DNA of 64,000 nucleotides from Opitutales bacterium (GTDB lineage Bacteria; Verrucomicrobiota; Verrucomicrobiia; Opitutales; Oceanipulchritudinaceae), in assembly GCA_020831585.1 (NCBI GenBank), contig JAFIGE010000001.1, forward strand, positions 1 to 64,000, given 5' to 3'. The notes below the pieces were generated by a model. The model was not told the origin of the DNA and did not search any database. It saw nothing but the letters and a program-made list of their open reading frames with translations. Position numbers and translations under genes: made by a program. Shown here piece by piece: positions 1 to 8,887 of this stretch; position 1 is the first letter of the stretch, and each line of letters opens with the position of its first letter.

Positions 1-473
1 CACGCGGTCTCGCTGCCCCTCGCCCCCGCCCACCCGCCGTGCCGGGACCGCCTAAAGGCGGAACTCCAACCGAAGCCACTGCTGTACAGGCTGGAGTCCC
101 GCGTTCACGCGGTCCCGCTACCCGTCGCCTCCGCACGACCGCCGTGCCGGGACCGCCTGAAGGCGGGACTCCAACCGAAGGCTCCGCTGTACAGGCTGGA
201 GTCCCGCGTTCACGCGGTCTCGCTGCCCCTCGCCTACGCCCACCCGCCGTGCCGGGACCGCCTAAAGGCGGAACTCCAACCGAAGCCACGGCTGTACAGG
301 CTGGAGTCCCGCGTTCACGCGGTCCCGCTGCCCCTCGCCTACGCCCACCCGCCGTGCCGGGACCGCCTAAAGGCGGAACTCCAACCGAAGCCACGGCTGT
401 ACAGGCTGGAGTCCCGCGTTCACGCGGTCTCGCTGCCCACCGCCCCCGCCCACCCGCCGTGCCGGGACCGCTT
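1..473. repeat. Tandem 105-bp BIME/REP array, about 4.5 units
   Basis: The sequence GTGCCGGGACCGC recurs at 39, 144, 249, 354 and 459, a constant 105-bp period, and bases 1-38 are the tail of a further unit. Each unit holds two inverted copies of one REP: a forward copy with stem CCGCC-TRAA-GGCGG and a reverse copy with stem CCGCG-TGAA-CGCGG. The consensus is GGGACCGCSTRAASGCGG followed by RACTCCARCC. The linker between the copies is about 18 nt and the units differ at only a few positions. Because 105 is divisible by three, one frame stays open, but its proline/arginine-rich product is almost certainly an artefact. REP-like copies also occur at 52406-52481 and 56953-56980. The array ends abruptly near 474. 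Confidence 0.93.
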
Positions 474-683
474 CGCATCGCGCCAAACCAAAACGCCAAA
501 AAAAACCGCACTTCTGATCGCCGCGCCCCCTTCACCTTCAATTGATGACTTGCCAGCAGAAGACGCCCGTGTCATTGAATCTCTAATGGCGCTGTTCCGC
601 CGTCAAAAGAGTTGTTCGCCAAGCGATCCCGAGCCTCCCGACAGAAGTGGCAAGGAGACGGGTCCGCTATCCCCGGGCAGCCA

Positions 684-2018
684 ATGAACCTCACAGCGGC
701 TAAACGAATCGGACTTGTTTACCTTCTGGCCTCAACGCTCTGGATCTTTGTCAGCGACGGCTGGTGGGCCTACCTCATTGTCCAAGCAGCCCCGCCCGCC
801 GCCATCCAAAGCGCCAAGAGCCTCTTTTGGGTGACCTTTTCCACTCTCCTGATCTTCGCCTTGATTCACCGGGAGAGCACCCGGCAAGCTGAACTCCTCC
901 AAAAGGTTCAGGCTAGTCGCGACGCCTTCCGTCGCATTTTTGAGGGATACCCAGTGCCCCTCCTTGTGTTCGATCCAAACGAACGCCGCATCCTCAACGT
1001 CAATGAAGCCGCCGTCCGCCAATACGCACGGTCGCGGAATGATCTTCTCGAAGCTGTCCTCGACGACATCTGGCTGGATCTGGAAGTCCCCCGGTTACAG
1101 GAAGCCATCCGCTGCGGAATCGAGAAATTTCCCGCAGGACCATGGAGACACCTCGCACCCGGCGGCGGCTTTATTCACGTAAAAATCCTCTGCCAACCTC
1201 TCACCGAAGGCTCCCGCCGCCTCTGGATGATGGCAGCCGTGGACATTTCCGGAGAGGTGGCCGCCAAAACAAGGCTCGCCCGCGCCTTGGAAGAAACATC
1301 GCAGGCCGAACAAGCCCAACACAATCTGCTGGCCAACGTGAGCCACGAACTACGCAGCCCCCTCCATGCCATTATCAGCCTGGTGCAGATGGTGGAAATG
1401 GACCTTGCTGAGACGGATAGCCTGCAAGAGGCCAAGCAATTGCGCGAGCAAGCCGAGCACCTCCTTCAACTCATCAACCGCCTCCTCGACGCAGCCAGCC
1501 TCGACCACCCGCAAACAGAAATCCAGTCCCTCCCCTTCGATCTGCGCGACCTCTGCGAGGAACTCACCGAAACCTACCTGCCCATCTGCGAAGCAAAAGA
1601 CCTCCGTTTTGGCTTTTTTTATGCGGAAGATCTGCCCCGCAAAATCTCGGGTGATCCCGTAGCCGTGCGCAAGATCCTCCTCAATCTCCTCTCCAATGCT
1701 GCCAAGTTCACGGAGAACGGAACCGTCTGCCTTGAAGCAAAACGCGCCGACACCCGCGACGCTTCTGTCGACATCCGTATAATCGATACCGGTATCGGCA
1801 TCGCTCCAAGCGACCGCGAACGTATTTTTGAACCCTTCACTCAGCTCGACGAGGGCCTCGGGCGCGTCTACTCAGGTTGTGGCTTGGGCCTGCACCTCGC
1901 CTCCGGCCTGGCCGAACGTTGTGGCGGTTCCCTCATCCTCGAAAAAAGCGACCCCGCACGCGGAAGCGTTTTCCGCCTCCGCCTTCCCCTAAGCCCACCC
2001 GCCCTCATCGCCATTTAG
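684..2018 (+). CDS. Membrane-bound PAS sensor histidine kinase
   Basis: A two-component sensor kinase of 444 residues. Two hydrophobic segments near the N-terminus (about residues 9-35 and 45-65) anchor it in the inner membrane. A PAS-like domain follows (about 80-190), then a HisKA dimerisation domain with the phospho-acceptor His in SHELRSP (H221), then an HATPase_c domain with N-box (LLNLLSNAAKF), G1 (DTGIGIAP) and G2 (GCGLGL). There is no receiver domain and no response-regulator gene beside it, so its partner lies elsewhere. A TTG start at 612 would add 24 residues, but the ATG at 684 begins right before the first membrane helix and is preferred. The signal sensed cannot be read from the sequence. 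Confidence 0.9.
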   Translation: MNLTAAKRIGLVYLLASTLWIFVSDGWWAYLIVQAAPPAAIQSAKSLFWVTFSTLLIFALIHRESTRQAELLQKVQASRDAFRRIFEGYPVPLLVFDPNERRILNVNEAAVRQYARSRNDLLEAVLDDIWLDLEVPRLQEAIRCGIEKFPAGPWRHLAPGGGFIHVKILCQPLTEGSRRLWMMAAVDISGEVAAKTRLARALEETSQAEQAQHNLLANVSHELRSPLHAIISLVQMVEMDLAETDSLQEAKQLREQAEHLLQLINRLLDAASLDHPQTEIQSLPFDLRDLCEELTETYLPICEAKDLRFGFFYAEDLPRKISGDPVAVRKILLNLLSNAAKFTENGTVCLEAKRADTRDASVDIRIIDTGIGIAPSDRERIFEPFTQLDEGLGRVYSGCGLGLHLASGLAERCGGSLILEKSDPARGSVFRLRLPLSPPALIAI

Positions 2019-2081
2019 CCTGAACCGATACTATGCGATAAATTCTTGTCCTATCGGAGAAAAGCCGGTCAGGTGGATGGC

Positions 2082-2294
2082 ATGAGCAATGGTCAGGGTA
2101 GTGCAGGCAACGTCATTGCCGCTCTTTGCAGCTTCTTTATTCCCGGTTTAGGGCAGCTTCTGCAGGGTCGTTTGCTCCGGGCCATCCTGATGTTTGTCCT
2201 CGCGGCGGTCCTCTGGTCCACCTTGCTCCTCGGGTGGATTATCCACATCTGGTCTATCCTCGACGCGGCTCTCTTTCGCGCCCACCGTCGCTGA
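2082..2294 (+). CDS. Small membrane protein, 70 aa
   Basis: A short protein that is hydrophobic over most of its length. It opens MSNGQGSAGNVIAALCSFF and continues with an IPGLGQLLQGR motif, a second long hydrophobic stretch and a basic tail. The PGLGQxxxGR pattern is common in small TM2/DUF5683-like membrane proteins of unknown function. The start at 2082 is chosen because AGGTGG lies just upstream; the frame is open from a TTG at 2046. It sits 63 nt after the histidine kinase and could be co-transcribed. The following 268 nt to the convergent methyltransferase gene hold no recognisable gene, only two copies of the 14-mer TTCAGATCGCGCCC (2316 and 2441). Confidence 0.7.
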   Translation: MSNGQGSAGNVIAALCSFFIPGLGQLLQGRLLRAILMFVLAAVLWSTLLLGWIIHIWSILDAALFRAHRR

Positions 2295-2562
2295 TCATGA
2301 CCGGCCGCTCACGTCTTCAGATCGCGCCCGGTTAGGCTTGTCATCGGAATCGGTATCGGTGAGGCGCGACAACGGAGTCATTCGATTTGGAGAACCGATT
2401 TCGATGTCGACGGACGAAGGGGTGGCTGATCCGGGCACCATTCAGATCGCGCCCTCTTCCGACACTGCAATGAAGAAACCGCACAGTGATTCGAGGCACG
2501 ATGAGGACGCCGGAAGAAGCATTCGCGCCCATCCAAACCGTTGAAAACTTCGGATTCCTAAT

Positions 2563-3309
2563 TCATTTCCGGCAAACGAACACCATTTGGTGACAGTGGA
2601 TTTTGTCCAGCCGTTCAACGATCGGTTGCGCAAATGCCGGAAACGGATAAACACCAAACCCGAATCCGTCTACTTTTCGAAACCCAACGTCGTGAAGGTA
2701 TCGTTGCAATGTGAGATAGCTAAAAATGATGTGATGCCTGTGCACAGGATTCTCATCTTCAATATCATCCACAGATCCGTTGTTCACGTGCATGATCATG
2801 TCCCGATTCACAATTCTGTTCGAATCCGGATAGGGCCCGCTGGATGGCATCCTGCCCAGTATTAACTGAAACGCAGTGAAATAGTTGGAAATGTTCGGGG
2901 TTAAATTTCCGAACACACCATCATCTCTCAAGACACGATGGCACTCCCTGATCCACCGGCACGGCCGCAGTAGGTGTTCCGCAACTGAAAGGCCATAGCA
3001 GACCGAAAAAAATCCATCATCAAAGGGCATCTCCTCGTTGAGGTCGCCTTGCCGAACTTGCAGCCCGTTTGTCTGAGCACACTCAACAGCTGATGCGTTC
3101 CATTCGATCCCAAAATAATTCTCCTTCAACAAACCGACATGATCATGGAGGCGCGCAAATCCTTGCCCCTTGTATGCCCCGCAGTCCAGCACCCTTGCAG
3201 TGCTTGGATCGATACCTTTTCCAATCTCTGAGAAGGCCTTCTCATACGCCAAAGACATTGTCCGTCGGTAGAGATTTTTCCAATACTTTCGGAGTATGCT
3301 TTGACTCAT
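2563..3309 (-). CDS. SAM-dependent class I methyltransferase
   Basis: A 248-residue protein with the class I methyltransferase fold. The SAM-binding motif I reads VLDCGAYKGQG, an acidic motif follows at the end of the next strand (YFGIEWN), and the post-motif QGDLNEEMPFDDGFFSV leads to a Methyltransf_11-like region. The substrate is unknown; the general form resembles small-molecule or lipid/glycan methyltransferases. The start at 3309 (MSQSILRKYW) is chosen because the upstream part of the open frame is proline/serine/arginine-rich and lies in the lepB region. The gene is visibly lower in GC than its neighbours, by eye nearer half than the roughly 60 percent or more around it, which suggests recent acquisition. 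Confidence 0.8.
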   Translation of the reverse strand: MSQSILRKYWKNLYRRTMSLAYEKAFSEIGKGIDPSTARVLDCGAYKGQGFARLHDHVGLLKENYFGIEWNASAVECAQTNGLQVRQGDLNEEMPFDDGFFSVCYGLSVAEHLLRPCRWIRECHRVLRDDGVFGNLTPNISNYFTAFQLILGRMPSSGPYPDSNRIVNRDMIMHVNNGSVDDIEDENPVHRHHIIFSYLTLQRYLHDVGFRKVDGFGFGVYPFPAFAQPIVERLDKIHCHQMVFVCRK

Positions 3310-3358
3310 AACGGGTAGTAGGATAGCCCCCCAGCCACGGCGAGGCGTCTGGGAACGC

Positions 3359-4603
3359 CTATTCCGACGGGCCCCAACGGCGGCTGAACGGGTAGTAGAT
3401 GAAGAAGGCTCGGCCGACCATGGCATCTTTGGGCACGAAGCCCCAAGCGCGGCTGTCGAGGCTGTTGGGAGAGTTGTCGCCAAGGACGAAGAAGGTGTTT
3501 TCCGGAATCTCCACAGGGCGCTCGCCGGAGAAGGGCAGACGGGCCGCAGCCATGGTCACGTAGCCGGGGTGGCGCCCTTCGCGTTCGGCGTTGCGGCGGA
3601 AGACGTCGGAGCCTTCAATGGGCGCACCATTGCGGTAGAGGACGGGTTCGCGGATCTCAATGGTGTCGCCCCCTTCACCAACGAGGCGCTTGATGTAGTA
3701 TTTGCCGCGTTCGCGCTCGCTGATGCCCTCGATGTTGTCGGTGAGAAAGACGACGGGATGCCCGACCTTCGGCCGGATGAAGTGATAACTCAGGCGGTCG
3801 ACAAAGAGCTGGTCGCCCGTGAGAATATCGAAGGCGAAGGCAAACTGCCCCGCCTCAATACGGCGACCGGTGCGGAGGACGCGGCCGTGGCGGGGGTGGT
3901 TGACGATGCTGCTCTCCTCACCGGCAAGGGCGTTGACAACCCAGTCAATGGGAAAGTCCATGGGCACGTTCAGATCGACGGCTTGGTCGCCGATGAAGAA
4001 GGTGTATTGCGCCTGCACGCCGGGCAGAATGAACCACTGCCGCCCAGGGACCACCCGTCCCCGGAAATTGGGATGCACCGAGGCCACACCGGGCATGGCG
4101 AGGGGGATGAGGATTTCGCCCCCACCCTCGGCCACGGCCCGCCGGTGCCCGCTGCCGAGGGCGACTGAACGCAGTGCGCGCATGGGGGCCGACGGCACGG
4201 CCGCCTCCTCCAGATAGACCTCCGCCGTTATCCCGTTGTAGGTGGGATACATGGAGTTGGTCGGGATCTTGAAGGGCTGGAAAAAGAAGGTCCGCAGAGC
4301 AATCACGACGATCGCCGCGACGAGGAGCATCTCGACATTCTCGGGCAAAAACTTGCGCGGATAAAACGACCCGCCGGTGGCCCGAAGGACGGGCTCGATG
4401 CGATCGCCGACCTTGGAAAGGGTCGCCTCGTCCGCCTCTTTATCGGCCACCAGGGCGCGCAGGTGGGTGATCTCGCCTTCGAGGTGCGCACGCCGTTTTA
4501 CGTCGAGCACATCACAGCGATAGGCGTGGACTTTTTGTGCCAGCCGCAGCCATTCAATGGCTTGCCGACGGGCTTTCTCGCGGGAGGATCGGAAAAAAAG
4601 CAT
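3359..4603 (-). CDS. lepB: Signal peptidase I with a large internal insertion
   Basis: Type I signal peptidase (family S26), which removes signal peptides from exported proteins at the outer face of the inner membrane. The catalytic serine is S117 in PTNSMYPT and the general-base lysine is K305 in YYIKRLVG; the C-terminal box GDNSPNSLDSR is present. A membrane helix (about 91-108) precedes the serine box, and a charged 80-residue N-terminal region comes before it. The 188 residues between S117 and K305 far exceed the usual spacing of about 55, so there is an insertion of roughly 130 residues with no family I recognise. It follows lepA with a 10-nt gap, the classic lepA-lepB arrangement. The protein is 414 aa. 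Confidence 0.93.
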   Translation of the reverse strand: MLFFRSSREKARRQAIEWLRLAQKVHAYRCDVLDVKRRAHLEGEITHLRALVADKEADEATLSKVGDRIEPVLRATGGSFYPRKFLPENVEMLLVAAIVVIALRTFFFQPFKIPTNSMYPTYNGITAEVYLEEAAVPSAPMRALRSVALGSGHRRAVAEGGGEILIPLAMPGVASVHPNFRGRVVPGRQWFILPGVQAQYTFFIGDQAVDLNVPMDFPIDWVVNALAGEESSIVNHPRHGRVLRTGRRIEAGQFAFAFDILTGDQLFVDRLSYHFIRPKVGHPVVFLTDNIEGISERERGKYYIKRLVGEGGDTIEIREPVLYRNGAPIEGSDVFRRNAEREGRHPGYVTMAAARLPFSGERPVEIPENTFFVLGDNSPNSLDSRAWGFVPKDAMVGRAFFIYYPFSRRWGPSE

Positions 4604-4613
4604 GGGCTGCGGG

Positions 4614-6416
4614 CTAGTTGGTGGACTTGAGGATGTCGATGAAAGCTTCCTGGGGAATCGCCACTTTGCCGATTTGCTTCATGCGTTTTTTGCCCTCTTT
4701 CTGTTTCTCCAAAAGTTTGCGTTTGCGGGAAATGTCACCCCCGTAACACTTGGCGGTCACATCCTTGCGGAGGGCTCCGATAGTTTCCCGCGCGACCACA
4801 TTCGAACCCACGGCCGCCTGAATCGCCACCTTGAAGAGCTGGCGCGGAAGAATTTCCTTCAGCTTCGCACAGAGCATGCGGCCCTTTGCGGCGGCTTTGT
4901 CCGTGTGAACGACACTGGAAAACGCATCCACCTGCTCCCCGTTCACGAGGATGTCGAGCTTCACGAGCTTGGAAACCTGGTATTCCGCGAAATCGTAGTC
5001 CATGGAACCATAGCCGCGCGTGATGCTCTTCAGGCGGTCGTTGAAATCGACAACAATTTCATTGAGCGGCAGCAGAGCCGTGAGCATCACCCGCTGGGCG
5101 TCGATCGTTTCCGTGTTCTCGACCATTCCCCGTTTTTCCATCACGAGCGCGAGGATGTCGCCAATGTATTCGTTGGGCAAATGCAGCGTCGCCCGGATCA
5201 TGGGCTCTTCCACTTGCTCGATCTCGCTGGGGTCGGGCAGGTGCACCGGGTTTTGCACCTCGACCACCTCACCGTCGCTCTTCGTGACCAGATAGACCAC
5301 ACTGGGGTAGGTCGAAATGATATCGAGATCGTATTCGCGGCGGATGCGCTCGACGACGATCTCCATGTGGAGGAGGCCGAGGAAACCGCAGCGGAAGCCA
5401 AACCCGAGGGCGACGGAGCTTTCCGGCTGGTAGACAAAGGCGGAGTCGTTCAGGCGCAGTTTGGCCATACTCACCTTGAGCTTCTCGTAGTCCGAGGTGT
5501 CGATGGGATAGAGGCCCGCGAAGACCATGGGGCGCACTTCCTGGTAGCCCGGCAGCATCTCTTTGGCCGGTGCATCGGCGAGGGTGATGGTGTCGCCCAA
5601 GCGAATGTCGGCAACCTCTTTGATTCCCGTGACAATGTAGCCCACGCTGCCGGGATCGAGGCTATCGATCGGTCGCATTTTCGGGGAAAAGACCCCCACT
5701 TCCTTTACTTCCGTTCGCGTGCCGTCGCTCATGAGGACGATTTGCTGACCGCGCCGGATGGAACCGGAGAAGATGCGCACGAAACAGATCACGCCTTTGA
5801 AGGCATCGAAGACACAATCGAAGACGAGGGCGCGGGCCTGGGGAAAGTCGTACCAGCGGGGCGACGGCATGCGCGCGAGGATGGCCTCAAAAATATCGCT
5901 GATGCCGATCCCATTTTTAGCGCTCGCGAGGACGGCCTCGTCGCCCGGGATAGCGAGAACCTCTTCAAGTTGCGAGCGGGCGTGGTCAATGTCCGCGCCG
6001 GGCAGGTCGATTTTGTTGATAATGGGCACAATGACCATGTCCTGCTTCATCGCGAGATGGCAGTTGGCCACAGTCTGGGCTTCGATACCCTGTGCCGCAT
6101 CGACGAGGAGGAGCGCTCCCTCGCAGGCCGCCAAACTGCGCGAGACCTCGTAAGAGAAATCCACGTGGCCGGGCGTATCGATGAGATTGAGCGTCCAGAT
6201 CTCGCCGTCGGGAGCCTTGTAGAGAAGCGTCACGGGGTGGCACTTGATGGTGATGCCCCGTTCCCGTTCGAGGTCCATGGAGTCGAGCAACTGCTCCTTC
6301 ATGTTGCGCATCTCGACCGTGTTGGTGGCTTCGAGGAGGCGGTCGGAAAGAGTCGTTTTCCCGTGGTCGATGTGCGCAATGATGCAGAAATTGCGCGTTT
6401 TCTTAAGATCAGGCAT
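4614..6416 (-). CDS. lepA: Elongation factor 4 (LepA GTPase)
   Basis: A ribosome-associated translational GTPase that can back-translocate stalled ribosomes. The 600-residue length matches the family. G1 is AHIDHGKT (residues 14-21), followed by the RGITIK switch, DTPGHVDF (G3) and NKIDLPGAD (G4). The C-terminal LepA-specific domain is present and rich in lysine near the end (RKRKLLEKQKEGKKRMKQIG). The start at 6416 (MPDLKKTRNF) is the conserved one. The open frame extends to 6470, but that part overlaps the end of fabD, which stops 8 nt upstream. With fabD and lepB it forms a compact, probably co-transcribed unit. Confidence 0.97.
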   Translation of the reverse strand: MPDLKKTRNFCIIAHIDHGKTTLSDRLLEATNTVEMRNMKEQLLDSMDLERERGITIKCHPVTLLYKAPDGEIWTLNLIDTPGHVDFSYEVSRSLAACEGALLLVDAAQGIEAQTVANCHLAMKQDMVIVPIINKIDLPGADIDHARSQLEEVLAIPGDEAVLASAKNGIGISDIFEAILARMPSPRWYDFPQARALVFDCVFDAFKGVICFVRIFSGSIRRGQQIVLMSDGTRTEVKEVGVFSPKMRPIDSLDPGSVGYIVTGIKEVADIRLGDTITLADAPAKEMLPGYQEVRPMVFAGLYPIDTSDYEKLKVSMAKLRLNDSAFVYQPESSVALGFGFRCGFLGLLHMEIVVERIRREYDLDIISTYPSVVYLVTKSDGEVVEVQNPVHLPDPSEIEQVEEPMIRATLHLPNEYIGDILALVMEKRGMVENTETIDAQRVMLTALLPLNEIVVDFNDRLKSITRGYGSMDYDFAEYQVSKLVKLDILVNGEQVDAFSSVVHTDKAAAKGRMLCAKLKEILPRQLFKVAIQAAVGSNVVARETIGALRKDVTAKCYGGDISRKRKLLEKQKEGKKRMKQIGKVAIPQEAFIDILKSTN

Positions 6417-6424
6417 AGGGTCTT

Positions 6425-7333
6425 TCAGGCGGGAAGGTCCGCAAACTCGGAAATCGATGTCACCGGCCAACCGCGGTCAATCCGGCGGGCCAAACCGGCG
6501 AGCACAGCTCCCGGGCCAAACTCAATAAAACGCTCCACGCCGAGGGCGGCGGCTGCCCGCATGTTGTCTTCCCAGCGCACGCTCGAAACAACCTGCTCGG
6601 TCAGGCGACGGCGAATTTCATCCGGCTCGGAAACCGTGGCACCGGTGACATTGGAGAAGACGGCGAGGCGGGGTCGCCCGATAACCACTCCCTGCAAATA
6701 CTCACCGAAGCGGTCACGCGCGGAAGCCATCAGACGACTATGGTAGGCACCGGCCACCTTGAGGGGCACGACCATTCGAAAAACTTTGCTCTCCTTGGCC
6801 GCTTCCACGAGGGCGGCGACTTTGGCGGACTCGCCGGAGACGACAATCTGCCCGGGGCAGTTGAGGTTGGCCATATCGACATCGTGCTCCGCACAGAGGG
6901 AAGCGGCCAATTCCGGCGTGCCCCCGATGAGGGAGGCCATGGCTCCCGCCGTCGATTCGCAGGCTTCCTGCATGAGACGACCCCGCTCCGCCACCACGCG
7001 CAGGCCCGTTTCAAAGTCGAGGGCACCCGCCACCGTGAGGGCGGTCAATTCGCCCAGGCTGAGGCCGAGGGCGGCGGTTGCCTCCCCCACCGCACCGCGC
7101 TCCGCCGCCACCGCGTAAAGCGCATACCCGTGCACAAAAAGGGCGGGCTGGCAGACACGCGTTTCCGTGAGCTTGTCCTCCGGTCCGTTGAAAGAGATTT
7201 CGCTCAGGCTCCACCCGAGGATGCGGTCGGCCTCTTCATAGAGCCGCCGCGCCAGCGGACTACCGGCATAAACCGATTGTCCCATCCCCACGGCCTGCGC
7301 TCCCTGGCCCGCAAATAGCAATCCAACTGACAT
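6425..7333 (-). CDS. fabD: Malonyl-CoA:ACP transacylase
   Basis: FabD transfers malonyl from CoA to acyl carrier protein at the entry to type II fatty acid synthesis. The protein has 302 residues and opens VGLLFAGQGAQAVGMG. The nucleophilic serine lies in GLSLGE, where most FabD enzymes have GHSLGE, so the residue before the serine is Leu instead of His. The second active-site element is AGAYHSRLM. ATG at 7333 is chosen; 43 further upstream codons are open but do not look like FabD. It is the first gene of the fabD-lepA-lepB block and is divergent from glyA, with the two starts 212 bp apart. Other fab genes are not in the window. Confidence 0.95.
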   Translation of the reverse strand: MSVGLLFAGQGAQAVGMGQSVYAGSPLARRLYEEADRILGWSLSEISFNGPEDKLTETRVCQPALFVHGYALYAVAAERGAVGEATAALGLSLGELTALTVAGALDFETGLRVVAERGRLMQEACESTAGAMASLIGGTPELAASLCAEHDVDMANLNCPGQIVVSGESAKVAALVEAAKESKVFRMVVPLKVAGAYHSRLMASARDRFGEYLQGVVIGRPRLAVFSNVTGATVSEPDEIRRRLTEQVVSSVRWEDNMRAAAALGVERFIEFGPGAVLAGLARRIDRGWPVTSISEFADLPA

Positions 7334-7545
7334 AAGCGATTCACTAAAGGTCCCCTCTCTTCGGAAATCAACCGGAATTCCGTTCACGTTTAGGCAAGCT
7401 TGGCACCGGTTCAGGTCGCGCGGAGGGGTGCGTCGTTTGGACAGGGAATGCTGAGGCCCCAACGGGGGTGCCGATTGAGCAAAGACGATAAGAAGAAGAA
7501 AGCTGCGTTGACCTTTGAAAGGAGAGCGGCACCGTATCTCCGATC

Positions 7546-8823
7546 ATGCCAAGCAGCGAAACCGCTTCCCCCCATCTTTCGACCGCCTCCCTTGCAGAGC
7601 TGGACCCGGAGCTCTATGCGACGATCCGCCGCGAGCGCGAGCGCCAGGAAAGCCATATCGAGCTGATTGCCTCGGAGAACTTCACCCTTCCGGCCGTGAT
7701 CGAAGCGACCGGAAGTGTGCTCACAAACAAATACGCCGAGGGCTATCCGGGAAAACGCTATTATGGCGGGTGCGAGTTTGTCGACCAGACGGAACAATTG
7801 GCCATCGACCGGGCCTGCTCCCTTTTCGGCGCGGAGTATGCCAATGTCCAGCCCCATGCGGGCAGCCAGGCAAACTTCGGTGTCTACACGGCGGTTCTCA
7901 AACCCGGCGACAAATTGCTCACTATGAACCTTTCTGACGGGGGCCACCTGACGCACGGTTCGGCAGTGAACTTCTCCGGCAAACTCTACGAAGTGGTTCA
8001 CTACGGAGTCGATCCGGAAAGCGGTCGCATCGACTACGACGCCCTCGCGGAACAAGCCCGCCGGGAACGTCCCAAAATGATCACGGTGGGCGCTTCCGCC
8101 TATCCGCGGGAGATCGATTTTGAGCGTATGGCGGGTATCGCCCGGGAAGTGGGTGCCTACATTTTGGCGGATATTGCCCACATTGCTGGTCTCGTGGCAG
8201 CGGGCGTGCACCCGAGCCCCGTGCCTCATTGCGACTTTGTCACCACGACCACTCACAAGACTTTGCGGGGTCCCCGCGGCGGGCTCATTCTGGCAAAAGA
8301 AAAATACGCCAAAGTCCTCAACAGCGCCATTTTCCCAGGAGGCCAGGGAGGACCCCTCATGCACGTGATTGCGGCCAAGGCGGTTTGTTTCCGGGAGGCG
8401 GCCAAACCGGAATTCCGCGCCTATCAAGAACAGGTGAAGCGCAACGCCGCCGCCATGGCGGAAGCTTTCCTCGACCGCGGATACAAACTCTCCAGCGGCG
8501 GAACGGACAATCACCTCGTTCTCATCGACCTGCGCGGCAGCCATCCGGATCTCACGGGGAAAGCTGCCCAAACGGCACTCGACCGGGCCCATATCACCAC
8601 CAACCGCAACACCGTACCCGGCGAGACGCGCAGCCCCTTCCAAACAAGCGGGGTGCGCCTTGGCAGCCCGGCCTGCACCTCCCGCGGCATGGTCGAAGGA
8701 GATTTCCGGGAAATTGCCCGCGCCATCGATCTCGTCCTCGGAGCGCCCGATGATGATGCCGTTCTCGGCCAGGCGCGCCAAATCGCCCTCGACCTCTGCG
8801 CGAAGTATCCCCTGCCCTATTGA
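7546..8823 (+). CDS. glyA: Serine hydroxymethyltransferase
   Basis: A PLP enzyme that interconverts serine and glycine with tetrahydrofolate and feeds one-carbon metabolism. It is 425 residues long. Family hallmarks are IELIASENF near residue 38, [15 protein letters not shown] (61-75), the PLP-contacting GGHLTHG, and the Schiff-base lysine in [14 protein letters not shown] (K238). An AAGGAG sequence lies about 22 nt upstream of the ATG, somewhat far, so the ribosome binding site is not clear. The long open frame on the opposite strand (7411-8781) is only a shadow. A GC hairpin without a T-run (8869-8887) lies 46 nt downstream. Confidence 0.97.
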   Translation: MPSSETASPHLSTASLAELDPELYATIRRERERQESHIELIASENFTLPAVIEATGSVLTNKYAEGYPGKRYYGGCEFVDQTEQLAIDRACSLFGAEYANVQPHAGSQANFGVYTAVLKPGDKLLTMNLSDGGHLTHGSAVNFSGKLYEVVHYGVDPESGRIDYDALAEQARRERPKMITVGASAYPREIDFERMAGIAREVGAYILADIAHIAGLVAAGVHPSPVPHCDFVTTTTHKTLRGPRGGLILAKEKYAKVLNSAIFPGGQGGPLMHVIAAKAVCFREAAKPEFRAYQEQVKRNAAAMAEAFLDRGYKLSSGGTDNHLVLIDLRGSHPDLTGKAAQTALDRAHITTNRNTVPGETRSPFQTSGVRLGSPACTSRGMVEGDFREIARAIDLVLGAPDDDAVLGQARQIALDLCAKYPLPY

Positions 8824-8868
8824 AGGCGGGGTATAGCCCCGGAATGGGATGCAAAATCGTCCAAGCCT

Positions 8869-8887
8869 CCGCCGCCGAAAGCGGCGG
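8869..8887. terminator. GC hairpin after glyA, possible terminator
   Basis: Arms CCGCCGC and GCGGCGG (7 bp) enclose a CGAAA loop 46 nt after the glyA stop. No T-run follows, so it is at best an imperfect intrinsic terminator or a 3'-end stabilising hairpin. Confidence 0.35.

Noticed and set aside
1-473. CRISPR array
   Set aside because: The unit is 105 bp with nearly identical sequence throughout and no variable spacers, and no cas genes are in the window.
39-545. Open frame of 168 codons through the tandem repeats
   Set aside because: The frame is open only because the 105-bp unit is a multiple of three and GC-rich; the product is a repeated Pro/Arg/Gly string with no domain, and it ends in unrelated sequence.
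3343-3360. Hairpin AGGCGT/ACGCCT at the lepB stop
   Set aside because: It pairs well but lacks a T-run, so it was not called a terminator.
4557-6746. 729-codon frame opposite lepA
   Set aside because: A shadow of lepA; the translation is His/Asp/Glu-rich and has no family match.
7334-7545. Riboswitch between fabD and glyA
   Set aside because: The region is short and I could not find a conserved riboswitch core or a matching terminator.
7411-8781. 456-codon frame opposite glyA
   Set aside because: It lies wholly over an undoubted serine hydroxymethyltransferase gene and has no recognisable domain.
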